Positions 18,488 to 28,889 of a stretch of DNA of 64,000 nucleotides are shown here, one piece after another. Every line of letters begins with the position of its first letter. The first letter of the stretch is position 1. Both the position numbers and the translations under genes were made by a program. The notes beneath the pieces are model-generated. The model made no database searches and was not told the origin of the DNA. It saw only the letters and a list, made by a program, of their open reading frames with translations. The stretch comes from Nitrosovibrio tenuis. Its GTDB lineage: Bacteria; Pseudomonadota; Gammaproteobacteria; Burkholderiales; Nitrosomonadaceae. The stretch is from positions 62,001 to 126,000 of the forward strand of contig NZ_FOBH01000004.1 of NCBI RefSeq assembly GCF_900109785.1. The letters run 5' to 3'.

Positions 18488-19543
18488 GTGAATATCTCCT
18501 TGCTTCCCGTGCGCGCCAAACCTTACATCGCGCCTGCCTGGCTGCGGGGAGGCAATGCGCAAACAATTTATCCCTACCTGCTTTCCCGCCCGTTCATTCC
18601 CTTCCGGCGTGAGCGCTGGGAACTCGATGATGGAGATTTCATCGACATCGATTGGCTGGCTGGTCATCATGACGCGCCGCTGGTTGTGCTGTTTCACGGG
18701 CTGGAGGGAAGCTCAAGCAGTCATTATGTATTGAGCATCATGGGTATGCTGCAAGACCTGGGCTGGCGTGGTGCCGTTGTCCATTTCCGCGGCTGCTCGG
18801 GGTCTCCCAACCGATTGCCGCGCGCTTATCACGCCGGCGATTCAACGGAAATCGACTTGGTGCTTCGCCGGATAGCCGTACAAAACAAACGGCTGGGCTT
18901 CGCCGTGCCTGTTTTTGCGGTAGGCGTCTCATTGGGCGGCAATGCCTTGCTGAAATGGCTGGGCGAGCAGGGCAAACAGGCCTCCCGCTTGCTCGACGGC
19001 GTAGTAACGATTTCCGTGCCCCTGGATCTGGCCGCCGCAGGGAAGACTCTGGCTTCGGGTTTTAACCTTCTTTATACCCGTCATTTTCTCGATACGCTCA
19101 AGCGCAAGGCCTTGGAAAAACTCGATCGCTTTCCCGGCCTCTTCGACGCGGAGGCAGTGGCCGCATGCCAAACGCTGTATGAGTTCGACAATCTTGTGAC
19201 CGCACCGCTGCACGGCTTTCGAAACACCGAAGATTATTGGGATCGCTCAAGCAGCAAGCCTTGGCTCAAGCACATCGAAGTGCCCACGCTCGTCATTAAC
19301 GCGCTTAACGATCCCTTTATGCCGCCTTCCGCACTGCCTGGACCACATGACGTTTCATCCGCGGTGGTCCTGGAATTTCCCGAGCAGGGAGGACATGCCG
19401 GATTCCTGAATCCGCCTTTCCCCGGCAGACTGACCTGGCTGCCCGAAAGAATCATCAGTTTTTTCGAAGAGCGGGGGGCCGGGCTTGATTACAATCTGCA
19501 AGCAAGTAAGGCTGAGCTCGAGGTTTCCCGGATAACATCTTAA
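18488..19543 (+). CDS. yheT: YheT-type alpha/beta hydrolase
   Basis: 351-residue cytoplasmic hydrolase of the YheT/ABHD1-3 group. The signature PAWLRGGNAQTIYPYL opens the protein, and the catalytic triad is visible as Ser in GVSLGGNALLKWLGEQG, Asp in INALNDPFMPP and His in GGHAGFL. The start is GTG 18488, and the length fits the family. The natural substrate is not established; an esterase role is inferred from the fold. Confidence 0.88.
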   Translation: MNISLLPVRAKPYIAPAWLRGGNAQTIYPYLLSRPFIPFRRERWELDDGDFIDIDWLAGHHDAPLVVLFHGLEGSSSSHYVLSIMGMLQDLGWRGAVVHFRGCSGSPNRLPRAYHAGDSTEIDLVLRRIAVQNKRLGFAVPVFAVGVSLGGNALLKWLGEQGKQASRLLDGVVTISVPLDLAAAGKTLASGFNLLYTRHFLDTLKRKALEKLDRFPGLFDAEAVAACQTLYEFDNLVTAPLHGFRNTEDYWDRSSSKPWLKHIEVPTLVINALNDPFMPPSALPGPHDVSSAVVLEFPEQGGHAGFLNPPFPGRLTWLPERIISFFEERGAGLDYNLQASKAELEVSRITS

Positions 19544-19748
19544 CCTCTTACGCATACTGTATTGCGCATAGGCTGGGGCTGGGGCTGGGGTGGTGTCGGA
19601 AAGTTTTGCCGGCTGACCTTTGAATATATCCTTAGTGTAAAATCAGGGTCTGAAATTTCGATGCCGGATAGAAACCGGGTCGTTTCCTCATAAGCCTGGC
19701 CACCAGGTATAAACTCTCCGTAATCACCCAGCCCGGCCTTGCATTGCC

Positions 19749-22700
19749 ATGCCCCAGTCATCCACTTTTGTCCATTTACGCTTGCACAGTGAGTATTCCA
19801 TCGTAGACGGAATCGTGCGTATCGACGAGGCGGTAGCGAAAGCCGTGGCGGACGGCATGCCGGCACTGGCTTTGACCGATCTTTCAAACGTGTTCGGCCT
19901 GGTCAAGTTTTACCAGACAGCCCGCGATCACGGGATCAAGCCGATCATCGGCTGCGATGCCTGGATCACTAACGAGGACGACCGCGACAAGCCCTCACGC
20001 ATCCTCCTGCTTTGCCAGTCCAATGCCGGCTATCTGCTGTTGTGCCGCCTGCTGTCGCGCGCCTATCGTGAAAACCAGTATAGAGGGCGTGCCGAGATCA
20101 GAAAATCCTGGTTCGGGCCAGGGGAGAACGGAACAGAAGGATTGATCGCATTGTCAGGCGGGAATCTGGGCGATATCGGCCAGACGCTGATGCAGAACGG
20201 CCCGGCGGAGGCTGAAGCACTGACCCGAGAGTGGATGAGTCTATTTCCCGGCCGCTTTTATATCGAAGTGCAGCGCGCCGGGCATGCGAATGCAGAGATA
20301 CTGGTGCAGCGCTCGCTGGCGCTGGCATCCGTTTTGCGGCTGCCGGTGGTGGCGACGCAACCCATACAGTTTTTGAATCCAGAAGACTATCGGGCGCACG
20401 AAGCGCGAGTGTGCATTGCGGAAGGCTATGTCCTGGGCGATCGCCGCCGCCCGAGGCACTGCACCGAGGAGCAATATTGCAAAACCCAGGCTGAAATGGC
20501 GGCATTGTTCGCCGATGTACCGTCCGCCCTTGCGAACACCGTGGAACTGGCCAAGCGCTGCAACCTGACACTGGAATTGGGCGTTAACCGGCTTCCGCTG
20601 TTTCCCACTCCCCATAATGAAAGCCTGGAGCTGTATCTGCGCGAGCAGGCGGTTACCGGTCTGGGTGCGCGCATGAAAACACTTTTCCCCGATTCGGTCC
20701 GGCGTGAAGCGGAGATGCCGAAATATCGCACGAGGCTGGATTTCGAGGCCGACATCATCGTGCAGATGGGGTTTGCCGGTTATTTCCTGATCGTTGCCGA
20801 TTTTATCAACTGGGCCAAGAGCAACGACGTGCCGGTGGGGCCGGGCCGAGGCTCTGGCGCCGGATCGCTGGTCGCTTATTCGCTGGGCATTACCGATCTC
20901 GACCCGCTGCGCTACGACCTGCTGTTTGAGCGTTTTCTCAATCCGGAACGCGTCTCCATGCCCGACTTCGATATCGACTTTTGCCAGGATGGACGCGAAC
21001 ACGTCATCGAATACGTGAAACAGAAGTACGGCGCCGAAAGTGTTTCCCAGATCGCCACCTTCGGCACCATGGCGGCCAAGGCGGTGGTGCGCGACGTGGG
21101 CCGCGTGCTGGATCTGCCGTACAACTTCGTTGACCAACTGGCAAAGCTGGTGCCGTTCGAGCTCGGCATGACCCTGAAAAAAGCACGCGAAGAGGAACCG
21201 CAACTGAACCAGCGTGCCCAGGAGGAAGAAGAGGTGCGCAATCTGCTGGAATTGGCCGAGCGCCTCGAGGGCCTCACGCGCAACGTCGGCATGCATGCCG
21301 GCGGCGTGCTGATCGCATCGGGAAAAATTACCGACTTTTGCCCGGTTTACTGCACGGATTCTGGCGATTCCGTAATAAGCCAACTCGATAAGGATGATGT
21401 GGAGAAAATCGGGCTGGTGAAGTTCGACTTTCTTGGCTTGCGGACTTTGACCATACTCGACTGGACGGTCAGGTATATCCGCCAAGGGGGAAGAACCGTC
21501 GAATCGGGAATACAGCAAGCGGAGCCCTCCGAACCTCCTTCGGAACCCTTCGCTCTCGACAACCTCCCGCTGGAGGACCCGGCGACCTATGCATTGCTAC
21601 GGCAGGGCAACGCTGTCGGAATTTTCCAGTTTGAATCGCGCGGAATGAAAGACCTGTTGCAAAAGGCGAAGCCCGACCGTTTCGAGGACATCATCGCACT
21701 CGTGGCGTTATACCGTCCTGGACCGATGTCCCTGATCCCCGAGTTCATCGAGCGCAAGCACGGCAAGCGGGCAGTTGAATATCTTGACGCCCGGCTGCGG
21801 CCCATACTCGAGCCTACCTATGGCATCATGGTTTACCAGGAGCAGGTCATGCAGATCGCCCAGGTGATAGGAGGATACAGCCTTGGGAATGCGGACCTTC
21901 TGCGGCGCGCGATGGGTAAGAAAAAGCCCGAAGAAATGGCTCTGCACCGCGATATTTTTGTATCGGGAGCGGTCAAGAATGGCCTGACTGAGCATGATGC
22001 CGCTGAGCTCTTCGATTTGATGGAAAAATTTGCCGGCTATGGATTCAACAAGTCGCACGCAGCCGCCTACGCGCTGATCGCCTTCCAGACCGCATATCTG
22101 AAAGCGCACTATCCGGCTGAATTCATGGCCGCCACCCTATCCGCGGATATGGACGACACGGATAAGGTACACGCCTTTTTTGAAGACAGCGTCGCCCATG
22201 GGCTCGTCATGCTGCCGCCCGACATCAACCTGTCCGGTTACCGTTTTGTCCCGGTAGATAAAAAAACCGTACGGTATGGCCTCGGAGCGGTTAAGGGAAC
22301 GGGAGAATCGGCGATTTCAGCGATTATCAAGGCTCGGAACCAGGACGGGCCCTTTACTGATTTATTCGATTTTTGCCACCGCGTGGATAAGCGCATCGTC
22401 AACCGCCGCGTTATGGAGTCGCTCATACGCGCCGGTGCGTTTGACTCCCTCAACAGCCATCGGGCAGCGCTGCTGGCATCGGTAGGCATTGCGCTGGAAT
22501 CGGCTGAGCAGGCCGGCCGCGCGGCCAACCAGGTGAGTTTGTTCGGCGAAGCCGATACGTGCATGGAACAATCGAGTTTGATTAATGTTTCGCCATGGCC
22601 CGAGAAGGAAAAGCTGAAAAATGAAAAGATGGCGCTTGGGTTCTACTTGAGCGGGCATCCATTCCATGCTTATGCGGAAGATGTCAGGCAGTTCGTACGC

Positions 22701-23282
22701 ACCGGGTTGAACCGGTTGAATTCCCAGCGCGAAACCCAGGTTGTGGCGGGCATTATCTACGCGATACGCACTCAGATAACCCGCCGTGGCAGGATGGGAG
22801 TGGTGGTGCTGGACGATGGCAGCGCGCGCATTGAAATGGTTGTGTACAGCGAATTATTCGAGTCCGCCCGCGGATGGCTGAAAGAAGACCAGTTGCTCAT
22901 AGCCGAGGTCAGGGTAAATACCAGAATGGGCGACGATGAATATGGCGGAGCCATGCGCATCTCCGCCGAACAACTGTACACACTGGACAGCGCGCGCTCA
23001 CATTTTGCGAAATGCATGGAAATTCATTGCAATGGGATGGCGAACGCAGCGAGGTTGAAGGAGTTGCTGGGGCCTTATCGCAGCCATAACAGCGCCAGCA
23101 ATTCCAATGGAAACAAATACCCCGGCAATAATGGCTTGTGCCCGGTACGGGTGATTTATCGAAACCAAAGCGCCGTTTGCAAAATCGAACTGGGTGAAGC
23201 ATGGCGCGTGAGCCTGCAGGAGAACCTGATGCAATTGCTGACAGCACATTTCGAGGCAGAGAATATCAAAGTAATTTACTGA
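19749..23282 (+). CDS. dnaE: DNA polymerase III alpha subunit DnaE
   Basis: Replicative polymerase catalytic subunit. Of 1177 residues, the PHP domain opens the protein (FVHLRLHSEYSIVDGIVRID), the polymerase palm contains the metal-binding MPDFDIDF (about residue 400), and the finger region has GMHAGGVLIASGKITDFCPV. The helix-hairpin-helix and OB-fold regions follow (QVVAGIIYAIRTQITRRGRM). This is the main DnaE; a second, mutagenic homologue (dnaE2) is at 60144-63293. A short GGGGCT triplication lies upstream at about 19571-19590. Confidence 0.97.
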   Translation: MPQSSTFVHLRLHSEYSIVDGIVRIDEAVAKAVADGMPALALTDLSNVFGLVKFYQTARDHGIKPIIGCDAWITNEDDRDKPSRILLLCQSNAGYLLLCRLLSRAYRENQYRGRAEIRKSWFGPGENGTEGLIALSGGNLGDIGQTLMQNGPAEAEALTREWMSLFPGRFYIEVQRAGHANAEILVQRSLALASVLRLPVVATQPIQFLNPEDYRAHEARVCIAEGYVLGDRRRPRHCTEEQYCKTQAEMAALFADVPSALANTVELAKRCNLTLELGVNRLPLFPTPHNESLELYLREQAVTGLGARMKTLFPDSVRREAEMPKYRTRLDFEADIIVQMGFAGYFLIVADFINWAKSNDVPVGPGRGSGAGSLVAYSLGITDLDPLRYDLLFERFLNPERVSMPDFDIDFCQDGREHVIEYVKQKYGAESVSQIATFGTMAAKAVVRDVGRVLDLPYNFVDQLAKLVPFELGMTLKKAREEEPQLNQRAQEEEEVRNLLELAERLEGLTRNVGMHAGGVLIASGKITDFCPVYCTDSGDSVISQLDKDDVEKIGLVKFDFLGLRTLTILDWTVRYIRQGGRTVESGIQQAEPSEPPSEPFALDNLPLEDPATYALLRQGNAVGIFQFESRGMKDLLQKAKPDRFEDIIALVALYRPGPMSLIPEFIERKHGKRAVEYLDARLRPILEPTYGIMVYQEQVMQIAQVIGGYSLGNADLLRRAMGKKKPEEMALHRDIFVSGAVKNGLTEHDAAELFDLMEKFAGYGFNKSHAAAYALIAFQTAYLKAHYPAEFMAATLSADMDDTDKVHAFFEDSVAHGLVMLPPDINLSGYRFVPVDKKTVRYGLGAVKGTGESAISAIIKARNQDGPFTDLFDFCHRVDKRIVNRRVMESLIRAGAFDSLNSHRAALLASVGIALESAEQAGRAANQVSLFGEADTCMEQSSLINVSPWPEKEKLKNEKMALGFYLSGHPFHAYAEDVRQFVRTGLNRLNSQRETQVVAGIIYAIRTQITRRGRMGVVVLDDGSARIEMVVYSELFESARGWLKEDQLLIAEVRVNTRMGDDEYGGAMRISAEQLYTLDSARSHFAKCMEIHCNGMANAARLKELLGPYRSHNSASNSNGNKYPGNNGLCPVRVIYRNQSAVCKIELGEAWRVSLQENLMQLLTAHFEAENIKVIY

Positions 23283-23490
23283 TATGATTCCTGCTCTCAA
23301 AATCAGGCAATGAAGTATGGCATTGACAGGAATCGTCCACCGTTTGTCCGACTGCGAATGATCGATGGACTGCACATGGCTGGCGCGCACTTGTTCTTGA
23401 CCGTAAAGGTGAGCCGCCCTACTATGCTTATACGCTCATTATTTTTATAGCAATATAGCAGATCGCACCGAGAGGTTGACGGTCAATTTA

Positions 23491-23730
23491 AACCCAAATC
23501 CGGCAGTTGACCGCTCATTTTTTGTTTAAGACTATGACTCTCAAAAACTTTTTACGACACTTAGCCCTCACCTTTTTAGTGAGTCCGCTACAGGGCGGAT
23601 TGTAAGTTTTTTGCGGCAGATGGCTGCGTTGCAACTCCATTGGAATGGAATGGCGATTCCGCGTCGTTGCGTCTTGCACTGTATCCCAAAAACCGCACAC
23701 TCCACCCCGCCCAACTGCAGGATTTAGGTT
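23491..23730. mobile_element. MITE-like element with inverted ends, about 240 bp
   Basis: The left end is AACCCAAATCCGGCAGTTG and the right end, read on the minus strand, AACCTAAATCCTGCAGTTG: 19-bp inverted termini with two differences. The interior has no ORF. The right end shares about 70 bp with 38053-38124. It lies between dnaE and yggS. A non-autonomous transposon relic is the simplest reading. Confidence 0.55.
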
Positions 23731-23742
23731 AAAAGGAAAAAA

Positions 23743-24751
<1,009 letters not shown>

Positions 24752-24807
24752 CTATAGCTGACCGGTTATACTTGCGTAGTTATAGCCGCCCGGTTATACC
24801 TGCCCGC

Positions 24808-25287
24808 TTATACCTGCCATTTAGTCCGAAGCTGCGCCGCAACCAGGGGATGCACGAATTTGTCCACGCTTCCCCCTAGCAGGGCAATTTCCCTCACAAT
24901 GGAGGCGGAAATGAACATGTACTGTTCGGACGGCGTCATGAATACAGTTTCAACGCCAGGGTACAGACTGCGGTTCATCCCTGCCATCTGGAACTCGTAC
25001 TCGAAATCGGATACTGCGCGCAAACCCCGCAGAATTACCTGCGCATTTTGCTGCTGCGCGAACTCCATCAAGAGGCCCGAAAATGCCGTCACCTCGACAT
25101 TGTGGCAATCCCCCAGCACTTGCTGCGCCATATTCACCCGTTCGCTCTGAGTAAAAAATGGCTTTTTGCCGCTGCTGGTCGCCACCCCCACCACCACGTG
25201 GTCAAATAGCCGAGAGGCGCGCCGAACCAAATCCTCATGACCCCGGGTGACGGGGTCAAATGTGCCCGGATAGATCGCCTTATCCAT
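24808..25287 (-). CDS. coaD: Phosphopantetheine adenylyltransferase CoaD
   Basis: Fourth step of coenzyme A synthesis. 159 residues, with the nucleotidyltransferase signature [15 protein letters not shown] at the N-terminus and the [14 protein letters not shown] motif that corresponds to the conserved ISSTxVRE of the family. Overlaps rsmD by 8 nt in the usual rsmD-coaD order. Confidence 0.96.
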   Translation of the reverse strand: MDKAIYPGTFDPVTRGHEDLVRRASRLFDHVVVGVATSSGKKPFFTQSERVNMAQQVLGDCHNVEVTAFSGLLMEFAQQQNAQVILRGLRAVSDFEYEFQMAGMNRSLYPGVETVFMTPSEQYMFISASIVREIALLGGSVDKFVHPLVAAQLRTKWQV

Positions 25288-25849
25288 TCTTTTTTAACAA
25301 TTGGTAATATACGCTGCCCGCCCGGTCTTTGCGCCAAACCAACCAGTCCGCGCCAGGCTCGAAAAAATTGTCGTCTTCCATATAGACGAGTCCTTCGTCC
25401 GCAAGATGTAAACGAAGCTTGGGCAATAGTCTGGGGAGTAATTTTAACCGATAGGGCGGATCAAGGAAAATCACGTCAAACAGTTGCCGGTCGGAATCCA
25501 TGAATTTTAATGCATCCATCGGCACTAACTGGATTCGCGCCGTGCCCAGCTTTTGAATGTTGGCTCGCAGCGATTTCAACACTCCAGGATCGGATTCGAC
25601 CATCACAACCCGCGCTGCGCCACGTGACGCGGCCTCGAAGCCCATCGCGCCGCTGCCCGCAAACAAATCCAGGCAATTCTTGCCGCTCAGATCCTGTCCC
25701 AGCCAATTAAATACGGTTTCGCGTACCCGATCGGGAGTTGGACGCACATCTGTACCCTCTGACAGTGTAATGATGCGGCTACGCCATTCGCCCCCTACGA
25801 TGCGGATTTTGTTTTTCAAGGAATTAGGGAACCTCTGAATAGGTCCCAC
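25280..25849 (-). CDS. rsmD: 16S rRNA (guanine-966-N2) methyltransferase RsmD
   Basis: Methylates G966 of 16S rRNA. Motif [19 protein letters not shown] and catalytic DPPY are clear, and [15 protein letters not shown] with [16 protein letters not shown] is family-typical. The reported start is GTG 25849 (189 residues), but its first codons lie in a dispersed repeat (GGAACCTCTGAAT-type, 25827-25850); TTG 25819 (179 residues) is an equally good start and would free the repeat from coding. Confidence 0.92.
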   Translation of the reverse strand: MGPIQRFPNSLKNKIRIVGGEWRSRIITLSEGTDVRPTPDRVRETVFNWLGQDLSGKNCLDLFAGSGAMGFEAASRGAARVVMVESDPGVLKSLRANIQKLGTARIQLVPMDALKFMDSDRQLFDVIFLDPPYRLKLLPRLLPKLRLHLADEGLVYMEDDNFFEPGADWLVWRKDRAGSVYYQLLKKNG

Positions 25850-25874
25850 CTATCGCTATACCCACGCTCTTCCT

Positions 25875-27203
25875 TTATTTTTTTTCCATGACCCCCACGA
25901 CAACAGTCACCATTCCCTTCGGATCGATACGTCGCTGGAAAGCATCCCTGATCTGAGCGACAGTGACCCTATCCACCGCCTTGATGTAGTCATCCAGATA
26001 GGTAAGAGGAAGTTGGTAAAAACCGATCAGGGCGAGATAGCCCAAGATTTTCTTGTTGCTGTCTATACGCAGCGGGAAGCTGCCAATGATGTTTTGCTTG
26101 GCCTCGACGAGCTCCTTTTCAGTGGGACCTGCCGCCACGAAATCGGCCAGGACTTTTTTCGTCAGCGCGAGCGCGTCTTCCGATTGTTCCTTCCTCGTTT
26201 GCAACCCGATTTCAAATGGGCCCTTTTCCTTGAGTGGAACGAAATGGCTATGAACGCTGTAGGCCAGCCCTCGTTTCTGGCGAATTTCTTCCATCAGGCG
26301 CGAGGTGAACCCGCCACTGCCCAGTACGTGATTACCTACGAGAAGCGGGAAATAATCGGGATCGTCGCGTTTGAGGCCCGGGTAGGCAAGCAATATGTGA
26401 CTCTGCGTAGCCGGATGAGGAATTCTTTTGATTTCCGGGACAGGCAGGCTCACCGGCGGCAGGGCATCCGCGGGCTTGCCTTGCGGCAAATCCTTCGTTA
26501 GCGATTCGGCGATATCCGCCGCTTCACTGCGGCTCACGTCGCCCATGATGGCGACCACGGCATTTGCTGCTGTATAGTTGGACCGGTAGAAATTTACCAG
26601 ATCCTCATACCGCAACGCCTTCACGGTATCAATTTCACCCGAACCACGCAGGCCGTAAGGATGGCTGCCGTACAGCATTTTCATCAAGGCTCGGTCGGCA
26701 ATAGCACCCGGTTTAGTATCGGCTTCCTTCAATCCGGCAATTATCCTTGCCTGCTCCCGTTCCAGCACATTTACCGGAAACTCGGGGTGCTGTATGACGC
26801 GAGAAAATATGTCCAGTGCCTGCTTGCGCTCGCGCGCGCTGCTTAACGTGCGAAGCGTAATACCTGCGCGATCCTGATCGAAATGAGCGCCGAGTTGTGC
26901 GCCGACATCGGCCAGCGCTTTTGAGATCTGGTCCTCGGACAGGCCTCCCGCGCCCAGGTCCATCAGATGCAGCACCAGGCCCGCGCGGCCGGATTTATCC
27001 GGCGTGTCGGTGCTGCTGCCCGCGCTGAAATCAACGCTGACATCCAGGATCGGCAAATCGGGGCTTTGAACGAAATATACCTGGGCACCAGAGGCCGCCT
27101 GCCAATGCTGAATCGGGAGCGTCGCAAGGGTTTGCTGGGAATAAATCCCTAAAAACAGGACAAACAAGAAACGCATCATATGCGTGGAAGAGTTTCTGGA
27201 CAT
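25875..27203 (-). CDS. M16 family peptidase-like subunit, no zinc motif
   Basis: 442 residues with a signal peptide (MMRFLFVLFLGIYSQQTLA), so exported. M16 fold throughout, but the HxxEH zinc motif is replaced by VLHLMDLGAGG, so it cannot bind zinc in the usual way. It retains the substrate-binding Arg/Tyr region RQKRGLAYSVHSHF. This matches the inactive partner of M16B heterodimers; the active subunit is the upstream gene, 106 nt away. Confidence 0.85.
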   Translation of the reverse strand: MSRNSSTHMMRFLFVLFLGIYSQQTLATLPIQHWQAASGAQVYFVQSPDLPILDVSVDFSAGSSTDTPDKSGRAGLVLHLMDLGAGGLSEDQISKALADVGAQLGAHFDQDRAGITLRTLSSARERKQALDIFSRVIQHPEFPVNVLEREQARIIAGLKEADTKPGAIADRALMKMLYGSHPYGLRGSGEIDTVKALRYEDLVNFYRSNYTAANAVVAIMGDVSRSEAADIAESLTKDLPQGKPADALPPVSLPVPEIKRIPHPATQSHILLAYPGLKRDDPDYFPLLVGNHVLGSGGFTSRLMEEIRQKRGLAYSVHSHFVPLKEKGPFEIGLQTRKEQSEDALALTKKVLADFVAAGPTEKELVEAKQNIIGSFPLRIDSNKKILGYLALIGFYQLPLTYLDDYIKAVDRVTVAQIRDAFQRRIDPKGMVTVVVGVMEKK

Positions 27204-27309
27204 TTCTAGGAAGCGCCTTTTTTAAATTGCCATATTTTCAATCGCAATGGCCAATTGACAACCGGCCAATTGACAACCGAATTCTCAAACCGGGCTGCGT
27301 GGGGATCTC

Positions 27310-28707
27310 TCAATGCCGCAAACCGGTGGGAGGCGCCGCAAAGGTTTTCTGTTCGAGCGGCTGCGGGTCGAGCACCGCAACCGTCAAGCTGTCATCCTTC
27401 AGATATTTCTTCGCCACATCACGCACTTGCTCGGCAGTTACGGCTTGCAGTTTTTTCAATATGATATCGACGTCGCGGTGGGACAACCCGATGCTTTCAA
27501 GCTGACCGATCTGCATCGCCTGAAAAAACATCGAATCGAGCTGAAAGACGTGACCAGCCACCACCTGCGCCTTGACACGCGTGAGTTCCTCTTCAGTTAT
27601 ACCGTCACGCACGAGTTTCTCCACCTCGCCGCGCAGCGCGGTTTCCAGGTCGGCCACGGTCTTTCCTTCGCTGGGAGTACCGTCGAGGTAAAACATGCCG
27701 GGACCCCGACCTGTCGAATCGTAGCCGGCGCCTGCCGAGCTCGCGATGCGCTGATCGCGCACCAACTCTTTGTTCAGGCGCGCGGATTGATTACCGTCCA
27801 GCACGCCGGCCAGGATCTCCAGCGCATAGGGTTCCCAATCAGTGCCTGGATTGCGCAACACTGGCGCATGGTAACCCATCGCAAGATAGGGCAACTGCGC
27901 CGGTGCCTTTACCACAAGCCGCTTGATACCCACTTGCGTGGGTTCAGTTTGTGGCTTGCGCTTATCCAGAGGCAGTAACTGCCGTGGTTTGGTCGGGCCA
28001 TAATACCTCTGCGCCAAGGCGAAGACTTCCTTCGGATTGACATCGCCAACCACCACCAGCACGGCATTATTGGGCGCATACCAGTGGTCGTACCACTCCT
28101 TCGCATCGTGGACAGTCATATTCTCCAGATCGTTCATCCAGCCTATTACCGGGCGGCGGTATGGATGCGATTGGAAGGATGTGGCCATCATTTTTTCATG
28201 CACCAGCGCGCGCGGCTGGTCATCTGTGCGCAAACGCCGTTCCTCCATTACCACCCTGATTTCCTTGGCGAACTCTGCTTCTGTGAGTACCAGGTTGCGC
28301 ATCCGGTCTGATTCCAGCTCCATCGCCAGCGGCAGTCTGGCTTTTTGCAACTGCTGAAAATAGGCCGTATAGTCACGACTGGTGAATGCATTTTCACGCC
28401 CGCCGGCTGCGGCGATACGCCTGGAAAACTCGCCGCCAGGAACCTTATGCGTGCCTTTGAACATCATGTGTTCCAGCACATGGGCCACTCCTGTCGCGCC
28501 ATTCAATTCATCAGTACTGCCCGCCTTGTACCAAATCTGGGAAATCACTACTGGAGAGCGATGATCCTCCTTCACGATCAGCTTGAGGCCGTTGGCAAGC
28601 ATATATTCGTGGACAGTAGCGAAGGCGCTGGATGAAATCAGCGAACTCAAAAGCATCGCAACTGCCTTCAGGCCGAAAGAACGAGTAATGCGGCGATAAA
28701 GCGTCAT
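27310..28707 (-). CDS. M16 family zinc metallopeptidase, active subunit
   Basis: 465 residues with a signal peptide ending ISSSAFA. The inverted zinc motif is HVLEHMMFKGT, with a downstream glutamate region (ELESDRMRNLVLTEAEFAKE), as expected for M16B peptidases. Probably periplasmic, degrading small peptides together with the downstream zinc-less partner. The N-terminal coding region is divergent from ftsY across an AT-rich repeat array. Confidence 0.9.
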   Translation of the reverse strand: MTLYRRITRSFGLKAVAMLLSSLISSSAFATVHEYMLANGLKLIVKEDHRSPVVISQIWYKAGSTDELNGATGVAHVLEHMMFKGTHKVPGGEFSRRIAAAGGRENAFTSRDYTAYFQQLQKARLPLAMELESDRMRNLVLTEAEFAKEIRVVMEERRLRTDDQPRALVHEKMMATSFQSHPYRRPVIGWMNDLENMTVHDAKEWYDHWYAPNNAVLVVVGDVNPKEVFALAQRYYGPTKPRQLLPLDKRKPQTEPTQVGIKRLVVKAPAQLPYLAMGYHAPVLRNPGTDWEPYALEILAGVLDGNQSARLNKELVRDQRIASSAGAGYDSTGRGPGMFYLDGTPSEGKTVADLETALRGEVEKLVRDGITEEELTRVKAQVVAGHVFQLDSMFFQAMQIGQLESIGLSHRDVDIILKKLQAVTAEQVRDVAKKYLKDDSLTVAVLDPQPLEQKTFAAPPTGLRH

Positions 28708-28731
28708 TTTAAATAACCAAAAATCGGTAAA

Positions 28732-28838
28732 GGGAATAAAATCGGGGGAATAAAATTGGGGAATAAAATTAGCGGAATAAAATTGCGAAATAAATTGGTG
28801 GAATACATTAGCAGAACAAAATCGGCAGCATAAAATTA
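28732..28838. repeat. Degenerate GGAATAAAATT tandem array
   Basis: About seven imperfect 14-16-bp units (GGGAATAAAATTGGGG, GCGGAATAAAATT, GGTGGAATACATTA, GCAGAACAAAATCG and others) lie in the divergent promoter region between the M16 gene and ftsY. The AT-rich units may affect promoter function; no CRISPR-like spacer structure. Confidence 0.6.
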
Positions 28839-28889
28839 TGACCCCTCCACTTAAGCATGAGTTTCTACTGATGTTGACAGCCTACCAGA

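Noticed and set aside
20241-21518. 425-residue minus-strand frame
   Set aside because: Antisense shadow of dnaE, which carries all polymerase motifs.
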